Shown: positions 1 through 11,677, counted from the first letter of the stretch. The stretch is 64,000 nt of DNA from Hygrocybe punicea (GCA_963556145.1 OY744472.1:1860001-1924000), one strand, 5' to 3'. Notes: a model not told the origin generated them from the letters alone. Numbers and translations are program-made.

Positions 1-166
1 ATTCTGGTCCTCATCGCCCTGCTATCGCCATCTTCATTGTCCTTGTCATCTGGGTCTCCGTTGTCCCCATTTTCTGGGTCTCCATCATCCCCATCTTCTG
101 GGTCTCTGTCGTCCCCATCTTCCAGGTCTCCATCGTCCTTGTCATCTGGGTCTCCTTCGTCCTCAT
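1..166. repeat. Minisatellite, about 24-bp unit
   Basis: Units of the type TGGGTCTCCATCATCCCCAT repeat imperfectly about every 24 bases up to the LTR boundary. On the minus strand one frame reads as Asp/Gly-rich acidic repeats (D-G-D-D-G-D-P-E), but the continuation of that frame beyond the LTR element has a stop, so it is not called a gene. Confidence 0.6.
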
Positions 167-299
167 TGTAGTAGGAGGTGACATGATAGGATCCCACGGT
201 TTGTAGGACTATCTAGTAGAGATTCCTGTAGTAGACACTCAGCTTATCCCACCATAATGCACCCATGACACCCTGAGTGGGCACCCCCTGCTCACTCCA
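167..299 (+). repeat. 5' LTR of the small LTR element
   Basis: A 133-bp repeat from TGTAGTAGGAGG to CACTCCA. It aligns without gaps to 1849-1981 with seven substitutions. Confidence 0.8.
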
Positions 300-1848
300 C
301 CTGGTGATGAGAGTGTGATTCATCTCACCATTGCTTTTCTTGTCTTTCTCTGGCTTTTTTGAGCTTTCCTTGAGCTTTTTGCTGGCTTTCTCACACCCTT
401 TTTTTTTCATGTGGTCTCACCATTCAGTTGCAGAGCAACCCCCATTCTTCATTCATGGCCAGCCACATGGCCACCAGCATTCACATTAGATAGTCCACGA
501 GCCATCGCGTCTCATGAAGCGCTGTCACGGCCCTTTTTTGGGGCAAAAAAGCCAACCCGCGTGCTGCCAATTCATCATCTTCAACCAGGATTTTTTTCAT
601 TGTTCACCACCAAGACGCACTATTCTGAGCAATGTAAGCATGCTTGAGGTGCCTTTTACACTCACAACACATGTTCTAGAGCCCCATGCACCCCCGTGTA
701 CACCCCACGCGAGCCAACCTCCCCGTTTTAGAGCCCCCACATTTCGCCACGTCACCAAAGTTCAACCCCATTCTCCATGTACCTGAGCCCCTCAGCACAT
801 GCAGTCAGCCCCATGAACCCCCGTTCCACGTACCAGTCATCCCCATTCACTCATACTGTTCCAAATGAACATTCACCGGCCTTTACGGCCACCCATGGAT
901 TCGCCATGTCACCATGCCCTTAGCCCCCGTCTTTCACATACTCAGGCCCTTCAGTCCACCCACCCAACCCCATGGACCCTTGCACAGCATTCCAAAAGCC
1001 CCCATCCCCTCGCACCATCCCAAATGAATGGTCGCCGGCCTTTATGGCCACCTCACGGACCCGCTGCATCATCATCAGTCGACCCCGGTTTTTTACCACC
1101 CACCCACGCTAATGCACTCGCCCAGCTCCCCGCATCCTCATCCTGTGCTGCAAAGCACTGAGCACCCTGTTGTCACCCCGAGAGCACCGTTCCTGCACCC
1201 TCTAGACACCCCAATGCCCGTTGTAGTGGTAGTGCCTGTCCTGTCACGTGACTGATTCCCATGGTTTGTCGTAGTCAGTAGCTGATCTGATGTGGTAGAT
1301 AGATCCCATCCCAGTCTTTCCGTGCTTTCCAGCAAGACTCCCTCAGAGAGTCCCACAGCAGCCTCCGACCCTCTCCACCATTTCGAGTCCCCCCATTTTA
1401 GATATTTCCTTGACTCTTCGTGACCCCGTTCTATGTTCTAAAGCATCAAGTATCCCATTGCCACCCCACATGAGCGACCTCCTCTGTTTTGAGACCCCCA
1501 GAGCCTTTCCATGTCTTTGCCATCGATACCTAGTCTTTCCTAGTTTCCCACCTGCATTCACCCAAATCCATGCATCTCCACACCCCCACCTAATGCCACA
1601 CCATCACACTCTAAGGTCCTCCATGTTTTTTCATGAGTTACACTCTGAGCACAGGCGATTTGGTCAGCAGGCGGTATCTTGAGCTGGTGGTGGCGTCCAC
1701 TGGGGGGCATACCACTGTTGGCAGCATTTCATAAGACCTCGACAGAGTTGGAGTTTTGAGTTAGAGTCTAGAGTGTTTTTCTGTGTTTTGGTTCTGGTTT
1801 TCAGGCTTCAGTGGCGAGGACACCACTGTTTTTTTCAAGGGGGGTAGA
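300..1848. other. Interior of the small LTR element, no gene
   Basis: C-rich sequence with imperfect internal repeats. The clearest is CCGGCCTTTACGGCCACC near 878, recurring as CCGGCCTTTATGGCCACC near 1035. Both strands give only short ORFs with no recognisable domain. Confidence 0.6.
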
Positions 1849-1981
1849 TGTAGTAGGAGGTCACGTGATAGGATCCCACAGTTCATAGGACTATCTAGTA
1901 GAGATTCCTGTAGTAGACACTCAGCTTATCCCACCATGATGCACCCATGACACCCTGAGTGGGCACCCCCTGCCCACTCCA
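1849..1981 (+). repeat. 3' LTR of the small LTR element
   Basis: The second copy of the 133-bp terminal repeat, preceded directly by the polypurine tract at 1837-1848. Confidence 0.8.
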
Positions 1982-2255
1982 TTGTCATCTGGGTCTCCTT
2001 TGTCCTTGTTGTCCAGGTCTCTGTTGTCCTCATCATCTCAGCCTCTGTCATCTTCTTTGTCCCACTCTCCGTTGTCCTCTTTGTCCTGGTCTCTGTTGTC
2101 CTCTTTGTCCTGGTCTCTGTCATCCTCATCATCCTCATCATCTTGGTCTCTGTCATCCTCACCTCCATCATCCTTCCCATCATCTTCATGGCCATCGTCC
2201 TTGCTGTCATCTTCATGGCCATTGTTGGTGCTGTTGCTGTTGCTGCTAGGTCCTC
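1982..2255. repeat. Minisatellite continuing on the far side of the LTR element
   Basis: The same GTCTCTGTTGTCCTC-type repetition as at 1-166, grading into GCTGTTGCT triplets. It shows that the LTR element sits inside one older repeat tract. Confidence 0.6.
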
Positions 2256-2318
2256 ACTATTGCAACAAAAGGTGATAGTTAGTAGACATAAATAAAACAA
2301 ACAAAAGGAAGGACTTAC

Positions 2319-2357
2319 ATTGAGCAGAATGTTCATGATTGCGAACCATTCTGCTCA
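2319..2357. repeat. 40-bp dyad shared with 53281-53320
   Basis: TTGAGCAGAAT and ATTCTGCTCA are the arms. The element at 52199-53640 has the same dyad, and in both places it lies beside GACTTAC, which on the minus strand reads as a GTAAGTC splice-donor-like motif. Confidence 0.55.
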
Positions 2358-2649
2358 TCATTGGTGTTAGTGTTGATGTGACATGAAGTCATGGGGTAAC
2401 CCGCAGGTCAACCATGGGTCATGGGTTTCTTGTAGGTTCCGATTTGGCTACCCATACCCGACCCTGATGGGTCAGGGGTACAAAACCCGTGTGGGTCTGT
2501 ATACCCTTGCATATGCCTACATGTATGCAAGTTGGCCTGCATGTCAAACAGTTTGATCCTCCCAGGCATTTAATCTGTGCCACAACCAAACCTGGAACCT
2601 CTTGTATGAGAGTTTGCCATCATTTATAGCCTGTGAGAAGCTCTAAAAC

Positions 2650-3072
2650 TTGAAAACTGAGGATCCAATGTTTTGGGCTGAGCTCAAACAGAAGCAAACT
2701 GATAGTCAGTTGCCTGGACCAGCTGACGACGTCAATGAAGACATGACCTTTAAAGATTGGGATGATGATGAGCTGGGTGATAACAATAGTGTTTGTATGG
2801 CTGCTGTCCTATCCAATCTTGTTGAAGGAAAGAGACCGAATGGCTTGGCTACTCAAGCTGGTGGTGGTTTGGTATTGAACAGGAAGGCCAAGGAAGAAAA
2901 CGAGGATCCAGCCATTGTTCACATGCCTGTTTAAGAAGCTCACCACAAGGCTAGGCCAACTGAGACAAACACTGGTCAAGAGAAGAGGATAAAGGTGATG
3001 AATAAGCTCTACAGTGCAAAGACATTCTGGTGCTATAATGATGATGAGGGATCTGATGTCAAGGCCACTTAG
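2650..3072 (+). pseudogene. Degenerate coding fragment, probably transposon-derived
   Basis: An open frame runs from a lysine/glutamate-rich start near 2650 through an acidic stretch (FKDWDDDELGD) to TAA at 2932-2934. The same frame then continues (EAHHKARPTETNTGQ...) for about 45 codons to a TAG at about 3070. The TAA is one C-to-T step from CAA, so this looks like a single nonsense break in a longer C-terminal tail. No ATG of good context, no upstream exon and no family was recognised. It is surrounded by repeats on both sides. Confidence 0.35.
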
Positions 3073-3181
3073 TTCTATTAGTTCCGTTTTACATTAATAA
3101 TAGCTTAAATAAGACTTGTTTTGAAATTTTGTCACCCATGCCTGTGACATGGGACAGATGTGACATTTTGTCAATTTTGAC

Positions 3182-5637
3182 CACCTGACCTTCCCACACT
3201 ACAAGCCTTATAATAGTGGTTGAACACGTGTCTCAACCACTATTATAAGGCTCTAAAGTCTTAAAACCGCCGATCCAGCCATAAATCAGTCTCCACCCTA
3301 GCTTCAGTATATAAGTCTTATTAGTAGTTATTAGTAGCATATACTAGTAATGTAGTAGTGTCCTAAATACGGCAATAACCCGTTCGGGAACGTCAGTTCC
3401 GGTCAGGAACAAGGGCGCTGATGGGCTCGGACTGTCCCGTCACTGTTGCCATGGCTCCGCCCATCACTCACTGGCACGCGCACTCGTCGTCGACGACGTT
3501 GAGCACGACTATTTCACTCTCCTGCGGTCTTTTCTTGTGGGATTTTTTACACATCATAGATATATTGTTCTACATGCTGTATATATACTAATATACATGG
3601 AAATACCCGAAATAAAAAAGATATAAAAGAAATAATAAAAAATGATACATGGGGCGCCGCCGACGAACCGGTGGGTACTCACCTTCGCAGAGGGGCCGGA
3701 TGTGGTCTAAACTTGGTGGTGAAGGGTGCTGTATGGTGGGTGATGGGAGGGAGGGACGCTGGGGGCCAGGGAAGGGTGCATGGAGTGGGGGGTGGCAATG
3801 GGTGGCGAGGAAGGGGCCAGGAAGCGAGGCGGATGGGGGAAACGGAGAGGGAATGGATGGGGGAGGGCTCCTGGCCTCAAACGAGCGGCGGGAAGGGGTA
3901 AGTACGTGGGGAAAATGCAGGAGGGGGGTGGGTACTCACCTATGCCCTTGGGGCCCCCCACGGCCCTCCCCACGATCCACCATGGATAAATCCAATGGAG
4001 ACGTCATCTACGACGTCCCCATGGTCCCTGCCGTCGTTGTCGCGGTCCAGATTGATCGCGCCATTGAGTTGCGTGAGGGTGGTGGCACCGACAGTTGTGG
4101 TGGTAATATCTCGACAACGCCGCCACCGTTGACGACGCCTTCGTTGTGGGTGACTCTCCACATCGCCCTCGTCATCTTCATCGCTGTGCGCCAAGCCCAC
4201 CACCGCTAGTTTCGACGTTCGAGACCATTGGTTGAAAAGGTCGGGCGCGCTCCTGAGCGGCTTTGAGGACGTCCGGGGTGGTGGTCTCAGTGCGAATCGT
4301 CGCCATTGTCATCCTCCTCCTCGTTTCCATTGTTGTTGAGGTGGTGGGTAGTGGGAGCGTGGCGGGAGGCGAGTTGGGAGACGAGTTGGTGGTAGCAAAA
4401 GGCAAGTGTGTGATCACATGGCTTTCAACCTTCCACCACCATCACCACCCCCATTCGCCACACTCCTGCTCCCCACCACCTCAACAAGTACGGGAACGAG
4501 GACTACGACGATGACGGCGATGATTCGCACCGAGACCACCACCCCGGACATCCTCAAAGCCGCTCAGGAGCGCGCCCGACCTTTTCAACCAACGGTCTCA
4601 AACGTCAAAACTAGTGGTGGCAGGCTTGGCGCACAGCGACGAAGACGACGAGGGCAATGTGGAGAGTTGCCACCGACAATGGTGTGGTCAACGGCGGCGG
4701 CGGCATCGAGATATCGCCACCGCAACCGGTGGTGTGGCCATCCTCGTGTGACTTGACGGCGGCGGCGATCTGGATTGCGAAACCCACTATGGGGACCACG
4801 GGGACATCGTAGATGACATCCCCATTGTTTTTATCGATGATGGAATGCAAAGGGGGCCGTGGGGGGCCTTAATGATACAGATGAGTAGCCATCCCCCTCC
4901 TGCTTTTCCCCCACGTACTTACCGCTTCCCGCCGCTCGTTTGGGGCCGGGAGCCCTCCCCCATCCATCCCCTCTCTGTTTCCCCCAACCGCCTCGCTTCC
5001 CGGACCTTTCCTTACCACCCATCGCCACCCCCCTCTCCGTGCACCCTTCCCCGGCCCCCAGCATCCCTCCCTCCCATCACCCACCCTCCACCACCCTGCA
5101 CTATCAATTCCAGACCCAGTCCGGCGCCTCCGCGAAGGTGAGTACCACCCATTCGTCGGCAGCGCCCCATGTATGATTATTTTTTATTTCTTTTATTTCT
5201 CTTTTATTTCGTTTATTTTCATGTATATTAGTCTATATACAGTATTTATAAGAATATGTCTATGATATGTAAAAAATTCAGCAAGAAAAGACGGCGGGAT
5301 AGTGAAATAGCCGTGCTCAATGTTGACGACGATGAGCGCGTATGCCTGTGAGTGATGGGCGGGGCCATGGCAACGGTGACGGGAAAGCCCGAGCCCATCA
5401 GCGCCCTTGTTCCTGACCAGACCTGATGTTCCCAAATGGGTTATTACCGTATTTAGGACACTACTACATTACTAGTATATGCTACTAATAACTACTAATA
5501 AGACTTATATACTGAGGCTAGGGTGGAGACTGATTTATGGCTGGATCGGCGGTTTTAAGACTTCAGAGCCTTATAATAGTGGTTGAGACACGTGTTCAAC
5601 CACTATTATAAGGCTTGTAGTGTGGGAAGGTCAGGTG
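3182..5637. mobile_element. 2.46-kb foldback element: giant near-perfect palindrome with 8-bp TSD
   Basis: The element begins CACCTGACCTTCCCACAC and ends with its exact complement. It is flanked by ATTTTGAC on both sides (3174-3181 and 5638-5645). The whole sequence is an inverted repeat around about 4410: the terminal 300 bp of each arm are nearly identical, and the more diverged inner parts still mirror one another (3990-4205 with 4611-4850; 4178-4417 with 4406-4756). Apparent ORFs come in mirrored pairs (MDKSNGDVIYDVP against MHSIIDKNNGDVIYDVP) and look like shadows of the palindrome. No transposase is present. The 8-bp duplication fits hAT-type or related cut-and-paste integration. Confidence 0.85.
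3209..3249. repeat. Subterminal hairpin in the left arm of the foldback
   Basis: CCTTATAATAGTGGTTGA and its complement flank a CACGTG-containing centre. The same hairpin occurs in the right arm at about 5570-5613. A fixed subterminal hairpin in both arms could be a protein-binding site; that is inference. Confidence 0.55.
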
Positions 5638-5645
5638 ATTTTGAC

Positions 5646-5943
5646 CTGCCTGTGATGCATGACTGACAAATTGATTGATTTATTACAGTACCTCTATAGT
5701 GCTATGGAGTGTAGGATGGCTCATTGCTATAATATGAGTGTGCTATGACAGTTATGGAAATTTTGATTTGCTATGACCCAAATCAGGTTTTGGTGATGTG
5801 TTCATCCTCATGATGTATGGTGGCAAGGTCATGTGCAAAACACACCTTGAGGTATAGCTTTGGCAGTCTTGAGCTCCAGGCAGTGTCATCATTGGATGTA
5901 CTCAAACATGTGGGTGGTCATGAAAGTAGTTTTGCCACCATCC
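5646..5943. other. AT-rich spacer, nothing recognised
   Basis: The sequence lies between the target duplication of the foldback (ending 5645) and that of the next element (starting 5936). No ORF of length, no repeat and no RNA gene is visible. Confidence 0.5.
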
Positions 5944-6474
5944 CACCTAGCCTTCCAACACTCCTAGTCAAATGATACTAGGTGACAACTGTTGCCATCT
6001 AGTATAGTTTGACTTGAATGCCTTAATGCTCTACTCCAGCAATATCCCCAGCAGTACCAGGAACACCATAACTACAGGTTGTATAGTAGATTAGATAAAG
6101 ATATATCTGTCCAAAATAGGGATCAGGATTGGGATGATGGTAGCACTGCCACGGATATTTCCAATGCTGTCAGGGACCCTCAAGCTCACTGCCAGAAGCA
6201 GCAAGCTCAACTCTCTTCCCCCATATTTTCAAGCTGGTTTTTTTGTATATAATATATTTATTCTTATACTTACTGTAGATTGGCTAATAGACACAGGAAG
6301 ATGAAGAGAGAAAAAGAGGAATAAATAAATAATGGGCAAGTGAGGGCATTTGGTACTGCTGCCAGATAGACAGGTGTGTACCTTCACAGAGGTGGTGCAT
6401 GGGGTCTATTTGTCACTGGAAAGGCATTAGGCACCTTCAAATCATGTGGTGGGATGCGCGGTCAGGGTCTATGT

Positions 6475-6795
6475 TAGTGTTGCCACGACTAGACTAGTCA
6501 TAGTCGCGACTACATAGTCACAACTATGACTAGACTATTTACACCAAAATTTTAGTTGTCATAGTTGATAGTTGCAGCTAAAGTTGCAGCTTAGCTGGTC
6601 ATTGTAGTCAACTAAACTTGAGAATAGTCAACTATAATTAAACAAATGTATGTTAAATCACTTATAAATACCAGAACAGACATGATATAATTTTAGTCAA
6701 CTAGATAGTCATAGTTGCAACTAGCTGAGTTGCAGCTAAAATCAACTATGACTATGACTGCCAGTTGACTAGTAGTCTTAGTCGTGGCAACACTA
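6475..6795. mobile_element. 321-bp MITE, TAGTGTTGCC termini, 8-bp TSD
   Basis: Both ends read inward TAGTGTTGCCACGACTA. Exact duplications GTCTATGT flank it (6467-6474 and 6796-6803). It lies inside the left terminal repeat of the Harbinger element, so it is younger. The interior is built of CTAGTCATAGTTG-like inverted repeats and has no ORF. Confidence 0.9.
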
Positions 6796-6863
6796 GTCTA
6801 TGTTGAACAGCCGGCAAAAGCCCGGCATACCCTCTGAGTTTGGAGTATGAAATGGATTAGTAC

Positions 6864-8523
6864 ATGGCAAACAATGTAGGAAAATGCAAAAGGGCAATCG
6901 ATAACTCACCTTGTTGTTCACCTCCATCTACCAAACGACCCCGCATGCCTCCAAAAGGAAAGCAGAAGCAAACCCCTGGGGCTGCTGTCAAGACCTTCAA
7001 GGTTTCCTGGTCCAATTCGCATGATTCATCTAGGACTGAAGGGCTCATTGACTGGCTGGATGAATACCCTGCAGAGTGACACATGCTGTTTTCTGATTCA
7101 ACTCAAGATGCAAGAGCTGAAGGGCATCGTCAGGATGTTGGAAAAACACAGAAATCCATGTATCATGCAATGATTGCACAACACGTCTTTGGAAATGACC
7201 AAAATCCGGATTATCTGTGGCACTACCAAGCAAACCCTGCAAAGTTTGCAAAATCGGTTGCAGATCGAATTACTACATATGTGCAACCTGTTTCCGCCTT
7301 TTTCCTTGATGCTGATGCCATCAATAAAGTCTCAAGAAGAAATATCATGAGAAATGTATACTCCTCAGTTCCACAGGTTCTGGCTTGACATAGGAGCAGT
7401 TAACAGAGCACCTGGAGCACCAGAATCTTGCAAGTGAGTGCTCTCATTGCAGGCCTGAAAATGGGATTGATTCAAAGATGAATGTCTTAGTGGAGGTTCA
7501 GCACGATTTTCTGTGGTTTTCTCATCTGCATGGCTATTGGAGATCCATTCCAAGTTACAACCCTCATGTTGTGTCTTCACAACCAGGTCAAGATCTTCAA
7601 GTCGAAGCGCACACGCTGCTATTTCCCAATGCAGTGCACATAGAGCCACCTGACATATGATGACTGATGGCCAGGATGCCGAGGTTGTTGAGGAGCAGGT
7701 TGACAGAGCCACGCTGCCTGGTGAAGAAACTCTCTCTTTTGGGCATATGGTCTCAGCTCCGAATAACCCCTGGACGGTAATTCCACCCCACCCCTTGCAG
7801 GCTCCATATCCATCATTGCCATCATTGCTATTTCAGTCATTTTTCCAGGTATCAGCAGTGACTCAGCCCATAAGAAATCCATCTTCTAATCTGCCCACAC
7901 CGCCCAGTCCATTCATCCATTCACCAGAAACATCTGGTCCATTTGATTTCTCCACCCTGCATCAACCTGAGTTTTATCATGCATCTACATCATCATCCCC
8001 TCGTTATTCACCCTATCCAAGTCCAAACCAATCATCTCCCAGCCCAATCCCATCTCCCATCACACCATTAATGAGTGGTTCACCTGCCACCACACCTCCT
8101 CCTGAACCTGGCTCCTCCAGTGCCATTTCCATGCAGCATCCTTTGCTATGCACACCTGCATGAGACCGTGGTGGTTCAGCACCTCCACATGGCCCTCCTC
8201 GTGCAGGTGGATGATGATCTCATTCAGAACTCGAGCAACAAATCCCAGGTGGAAATCTAGATAACATTTACATGGCTACTGTGGACATAATGGATCAGAA
8301 GAAGGAGCATGAACATCAACGAATCATGAAGGAGGCAGAGGTCAAAATCGAGAGGTACAGAACAGAAAGTCTGCAACTATGTTACTCGACTTCGGCAATG
8401 GAGTGGGAGAAAGAGCAGATGGAGATCCAGGCAAACAAGGCTCGTGAACAGCAAGATGCCCAGGAGAATATCCTGAAGTTGTACATCCAGGATGAGCATC
8501 TCCACTCTCAAAACCAAGGCTAA
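6864..8523 (+). pseudogene. Harbinger accessory protein (Myb/SANT-like DNA-binding), broken
   Basis: The reading frame opens at ATG 6864 with a basic leader (PKGKQKQTPG), then a SANT/trihelix-like segment (W-S-N-S-H-D-S-S-R-T-E-G-L-I-D-W-L). It meets TGA at 7077-7079 and continues in phase as HMLFSDSTQDARAEG through 7388. Further pieces in shifted frames follow: a tryptophan-rich part (7478-7660), a long Pro/Ser-rich linker (7657-8163) and a charged C-terminal coiled-coil-like helix (8272-8523). In Harbinger elements this partner binds DNA and helps the transposase reach the nucleus and the element ends. Some frame changes could be introns, but the TGA looks like a true nonsense change, one step from CGA. 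Confidence 0.65.
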
Positions 8524-8999
8524 ACACCTGTTTCAAACCAAATGGTTGGATTTCCACCCCCACCTCTGCCTCTCCATACACTGGTTCCAAATCTGTGGTT
8601 AACACCAGACCAACAGGGCCTTGATCTTACCAGAGCTGCAGTAACTTCTGAGGGTGGTGATTTATATGGAGCAGATGAAAGCAGGCATTCTGGTCAGAAT
8701 TAGGGATGGGTTAAATTTTGTTTTGTCTTCGTTGTGTACTATATTTTGTGGTGTTTTTTTGTCTCTTTCGGTCTCAATATACATGTTATAGCCAAAAAAT
8801 TGCTATTGGGATGGTTAATCGTACAGAGGTATGTACATGTAGCATGAAAAGGAGTGAAACAAAAAATCAGACGGTAAAAAAAAGAAAACACATGTCATAA
8901 ATGAGATTTACATTGCCCAAGAAGGTGGAGGTGCGTATAGCCAACTGGACAGAAGTACGTTCAGTAAATTTTCACGAAATACTGCCCCTGCCCAAGCAA

Positions 9000-10496
9000 T
9001 CAAAGGGGCAGGAGTGCTATCATCATCATCATCAACATCTGCCATTGTGTCCCCATCCTCCTCACCATCCTCAGCTTGACCTGAACCAAACGGTTGTAGA
9101 AATCATACCCTGGATCAGTGCTATCATCACCATCATGTATGGTTGAAAATGTGCATTGATCCCTCCATGTAGTATCAGAGTCATCGCCCTCAAATTGAAT
9201 GATAAGATTATGAAGCATGACACAGCAACGGGCCCATAAAATTGCCCACTTGTGAAGTTTGCAAGAGCCGATCTGGATATGAAGTTCACAGAGGGATTGG
9301 AATCGGCCCTTGAGGAGGCCAATTGCATGTTCAGCTCGGACTCGCACAGTTGACAAACGGTAATTGAAGTGTCTTTGTTTGCGAGAAAGTTCAGTATTGG
9401 GCCGTTTCCGAAATGTAGGGACACACCAAGGTCAGACTGGGTATGCTGAGTCGGCCCACATCCATTCACGTTCAGGGAGGAATGTTTGATGATTGGAGGA
9501 GATGCAGGTGCTCTGGAATGTGTAGGAGTCATGGGCACTTCTGGTGTGCCCAAGTGAGTAGTCGATGATGCGAAGATTATGAAGCAGAATGTTAAATTGA
9601 CCATTCATTGAGTACTGCAAAGATTTGTTGAACCATGCTTCTCCGTGTAGACCTGGCTTCTGGAAAAGAGGGAATGTTGTTCCATCAACGGCCAACCAGC
9701 CATTCCACCATTCCGGAATCACCTTCCTCTCACTCCAACCTTTGGAGGAGCGTATTTCATTCTCAGTCGGCAGGGACATGGCTCGGTCATGAAGACTAAT
9801 GATCGCTGACATGCACCGCTTTGTGCAATTAACAGTTCCAGGTGCAACTCCTGCCCATTCTGCAATGTTATCAACAGATGATGCATTTCCATAGTGACCA
9901 ATATGGTTGAGAAAGGTGCTGAGTTGGACAGGGAGAGGAATTTGATCTTTGAAAGATTTACTGATGAATATGGGGTCATCCTTGATGAGGGAGAGGATGT
10001 GATTGAAAGTATCCAGATGGACTTGGACCTTCCTCTGGAAATGAATTGGACTATTTTCCTTGTACCACATGAGGAGATCCATTTGGGAGTTGTGGGGTAT
10101 TGGTATGCTGTGCTGAAGGTAGCAAGTAGATAGAAGTTGATCTTGCAAGACTTTGAACTTGTCATAAAGGAGTGTGATGAGGTCAATTTCATCAGGAGCC
10201 GGTGAGCTATCATGAATATGATCAGAGATCAGAGAACTGCCTTGCCATGATGAAAGGGGACTGCTTGAAGCAGAGAATGGCTGGGATGTATTGTGGCTAT
10301 CAACATCACTATCTTTGTCATCCGATAACAAATATTTGACGAGTTCTAGGTTGGTCTCCGTGTAACATTTTTGAAGTGAATCAAGCATAATTTGCTGTTT
10401 TGTAACACGAAGTCGAGGAGGATGTGGAGGACGTGAATTTGGGAGCTGAGGCATTTTGTCATACTTGAGCCATGCAAGTTGGTGATAAAATGTCAA
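9000..10496 (-). pseudogene. PIF/Harbinger DDE transposase with one in-frame stop
   Basis: A minus-strand frame of about 490 codons is interrupted once, by TGA at 9432-9434. An N-terminal Ser/Asp-rich region is followed by a helix-turn-helix-like part (VDNIAEWAGVAPGTVNCTKR). The DDE nuclease core follows: first Asp in WLAVDGTTFPLF, second in WADSAYP just before the stop, and the Glu in VRAEHAIGLLKGRF after it. The first in-frame ATG is at 10454 (MPQLPNSR); no ATG lies at the open-frame start, so a short upstream exon is possible. It would cut and paste the element at 6429-11669 together with the Myb-like partner. The arrangement and length fit the family; the stop makes this copy a pseudogene unless read through. 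Confidence 0.8.
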
Positions 10497-10512
10497 TACA
10501 ACAAGTCGTATT

Positions 10513-11552
10513 TAGGGTATAGCACGGGTTCGGGTAAACCCGCGGTTTTTGGGCCGCGGGTTTCTCGGGTACGGGTACGGTGTCCCAATTTGGCAACCCG
10601 TGCACTACCGCACACCCTTACCCGCGGTAGACGGGTATCCACGGGTTAGCACAGAGGGCCCCAATGGGCCCCACAGGTAAGTTTTTTTTTACTTTTAATT
10701 CATTTATCTAACATATCTAATAACTAAGTTATACCCAAACCGCCGCCACCACCACCACCACCACCACCACCAACCAACAACAACAACAACAACAACACGG
10801 CGATGAAGGGAAACGGCTGGGAGGGTGGTGCATCCACTTACCAGCACAGGTACGTGCCCTGATTCTTTCACCACCGACATCGGCTAACCCCCTGCCTTCG
10901 AGTCCACACCTCGCAAACGACGTTGACGCGTCAGTCAATGCGTCAATGCGTGTTTGCGAGGTCCCCAGCATGAAAACACGCATGAAGACTTCGCGAAAGC
11001 ACGGTGACGCGTCAACTGACGCGTCAACATCGTTAATGAAGTCGCCAGCACCAAACTACGAACAAAGACCGTGCAAAGACAAATGAAGACCTCGCGAAGA
11101 CAAACGAAGACCTCGAGTGCCCCCACAGACCTCAAACTAATCACCTCGCGAAAACGGGCTGGCGCATCAACTGATGCGCAGACGTTGTTCGCGAGGTATC
11201 TGGCCCGTGAAACGACGACGACGGCGACGACTTCCACTGCCAACTGGCAGCAGCAAGGCGGTGACGACGGTGGTGGAGCGGGGAGGGTGGCAGTGGGACA
11301 AGACGACGGAACCAGCCCAGCCCAGCCCCACAAATGCGAACCGTCGCGTCAATTGACGTGTACGTTTCATTTGTGGGCTTGAGGAGCTCGCTGCCGCTGT
11401 CGTCGACACTACCTGCATGGCCACACGGGCAACCACCACACCCGCGTCCGACCGCGGGTAATGCAGACCCGCACCCGTCACGGGTACGGTGTCTGCGGGT
11501 ACAGGTATGGTGTCCGGCCTGGCAACCCGCGGGTCACCCGTGCTACACCCTA
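10513..11552. mobile_element. 1.04-kb TAGNG element with dyad modules, perfect 8-bp TSD
   Basis: Ends read inward TAGGGTATAGCACGGGT and TAGGGTGTAGCACGGGT; the duplication GTCGTATT is exact (10505-10512 and 11553-11560). It lies just upstream of the Harbinger transposase frame. Inside are an (ACC)n/(AAC)n tract (10741-10797) and at least three 53-bp dyads (10909-10961, 10989-11041, 11144-11196), with a fourth, more diverged one centred at 11352. No transposase is present. Confidence 0.88.
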
Positions 11553-11677
11553 GTCGTATTCTACATTTTCTAACCTATTACATTCAAACTCAGAGGGTAT
11601 GCCAGGCTTTTGCTGGCTGTTCAACATAGACCCTGACCGTGCATCCCACCGCATGATTTGAAGGTGCCTATTGGAGG

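Larger units (their letters stand above)
167..1981 (+). mobile_element. Small non-autonomous LTR retrotransposon (LARD/TRIM-like)
   Basis: Two 133-bp direct repeats (167-299 and 1849-1981) start with TG, end with CA and differ at 7 positions by my count. A polypurine tract AAGGGGGGTAGA (1837-1848) sits directly before the downstream copy, as expected for second-strand priming. The sequence after the upstream copy begins CTGGTGATGAGAG, loosely like an initiator-Met primer site. The 1.55-kb interior has no gag or pol reading frame, only proline-rich chance ORFs, so the element would depend on another element's enzymes. No 5-bp target duplication is visible (CTCAT versus TTGTC), so it may have been reshuffled within the surrounding minisatellite. 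Confidence 0.75.
1..2519. mobile_element. Right part of a large non-autonomous TAGNG-terminus element (left end outside window)
   Basis: The right edge at 2519 reads inward, on the minus strand, as TAGGCATATGCAAGGGTAT. This matches the terminus of the complete element at 51542-51861 (TAGGGAGATGCAGGG). The body is a minisatellite interrupted by the small LTR element at 167-1981. It shares a 40-bp dyad (2319-2357) and an adjacent splice-donor-like motif with the complete element at 52199-53640. No coding potential is convincing; the long ORFs on both strands are low-complexity readings of the minisatellite. The left terminus and target duplication cannot be checked. Confidence 0.5.
6429..11669. 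mobile_element. PIF/Harbinger DNA transposon, 5.24 kb, itself carrying two insertions
   Basis: Terminal inverted repeats of more than 90 bp start AGGCACCTTCAAATCATG at 6429 and read the same inward from 11669. ATT flanks both ends (6426-6428 and 11670-11672), in line with the 3-bp duplication of this superfamily. The left terminal repeat is split by the 321-bp element at 6475-6795. Cargo is the usual pair: a Myb/SANT-like protein on the plus strand (6864-8523) and a DDE transposase on the minus strand (9000-10496), facing each other. Both genes carry stops, so the copy is inactive as it stands. Confidence 0.8.

Noticed and set aside
1926..2336. 136-codon minus-strand ORF, Met/Thr/Arg-rich
   Set aside because: It is a low-complexity reading of the minisatellite and crosses the LTR boundary of the inserted element.
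3649..4850. Several ORFs of 70-186 codons on both strands within 3649-5435
   Set aside because: They occur in mirrored pairs because the region is a palindrome; no domain and no sign of selection for coding.
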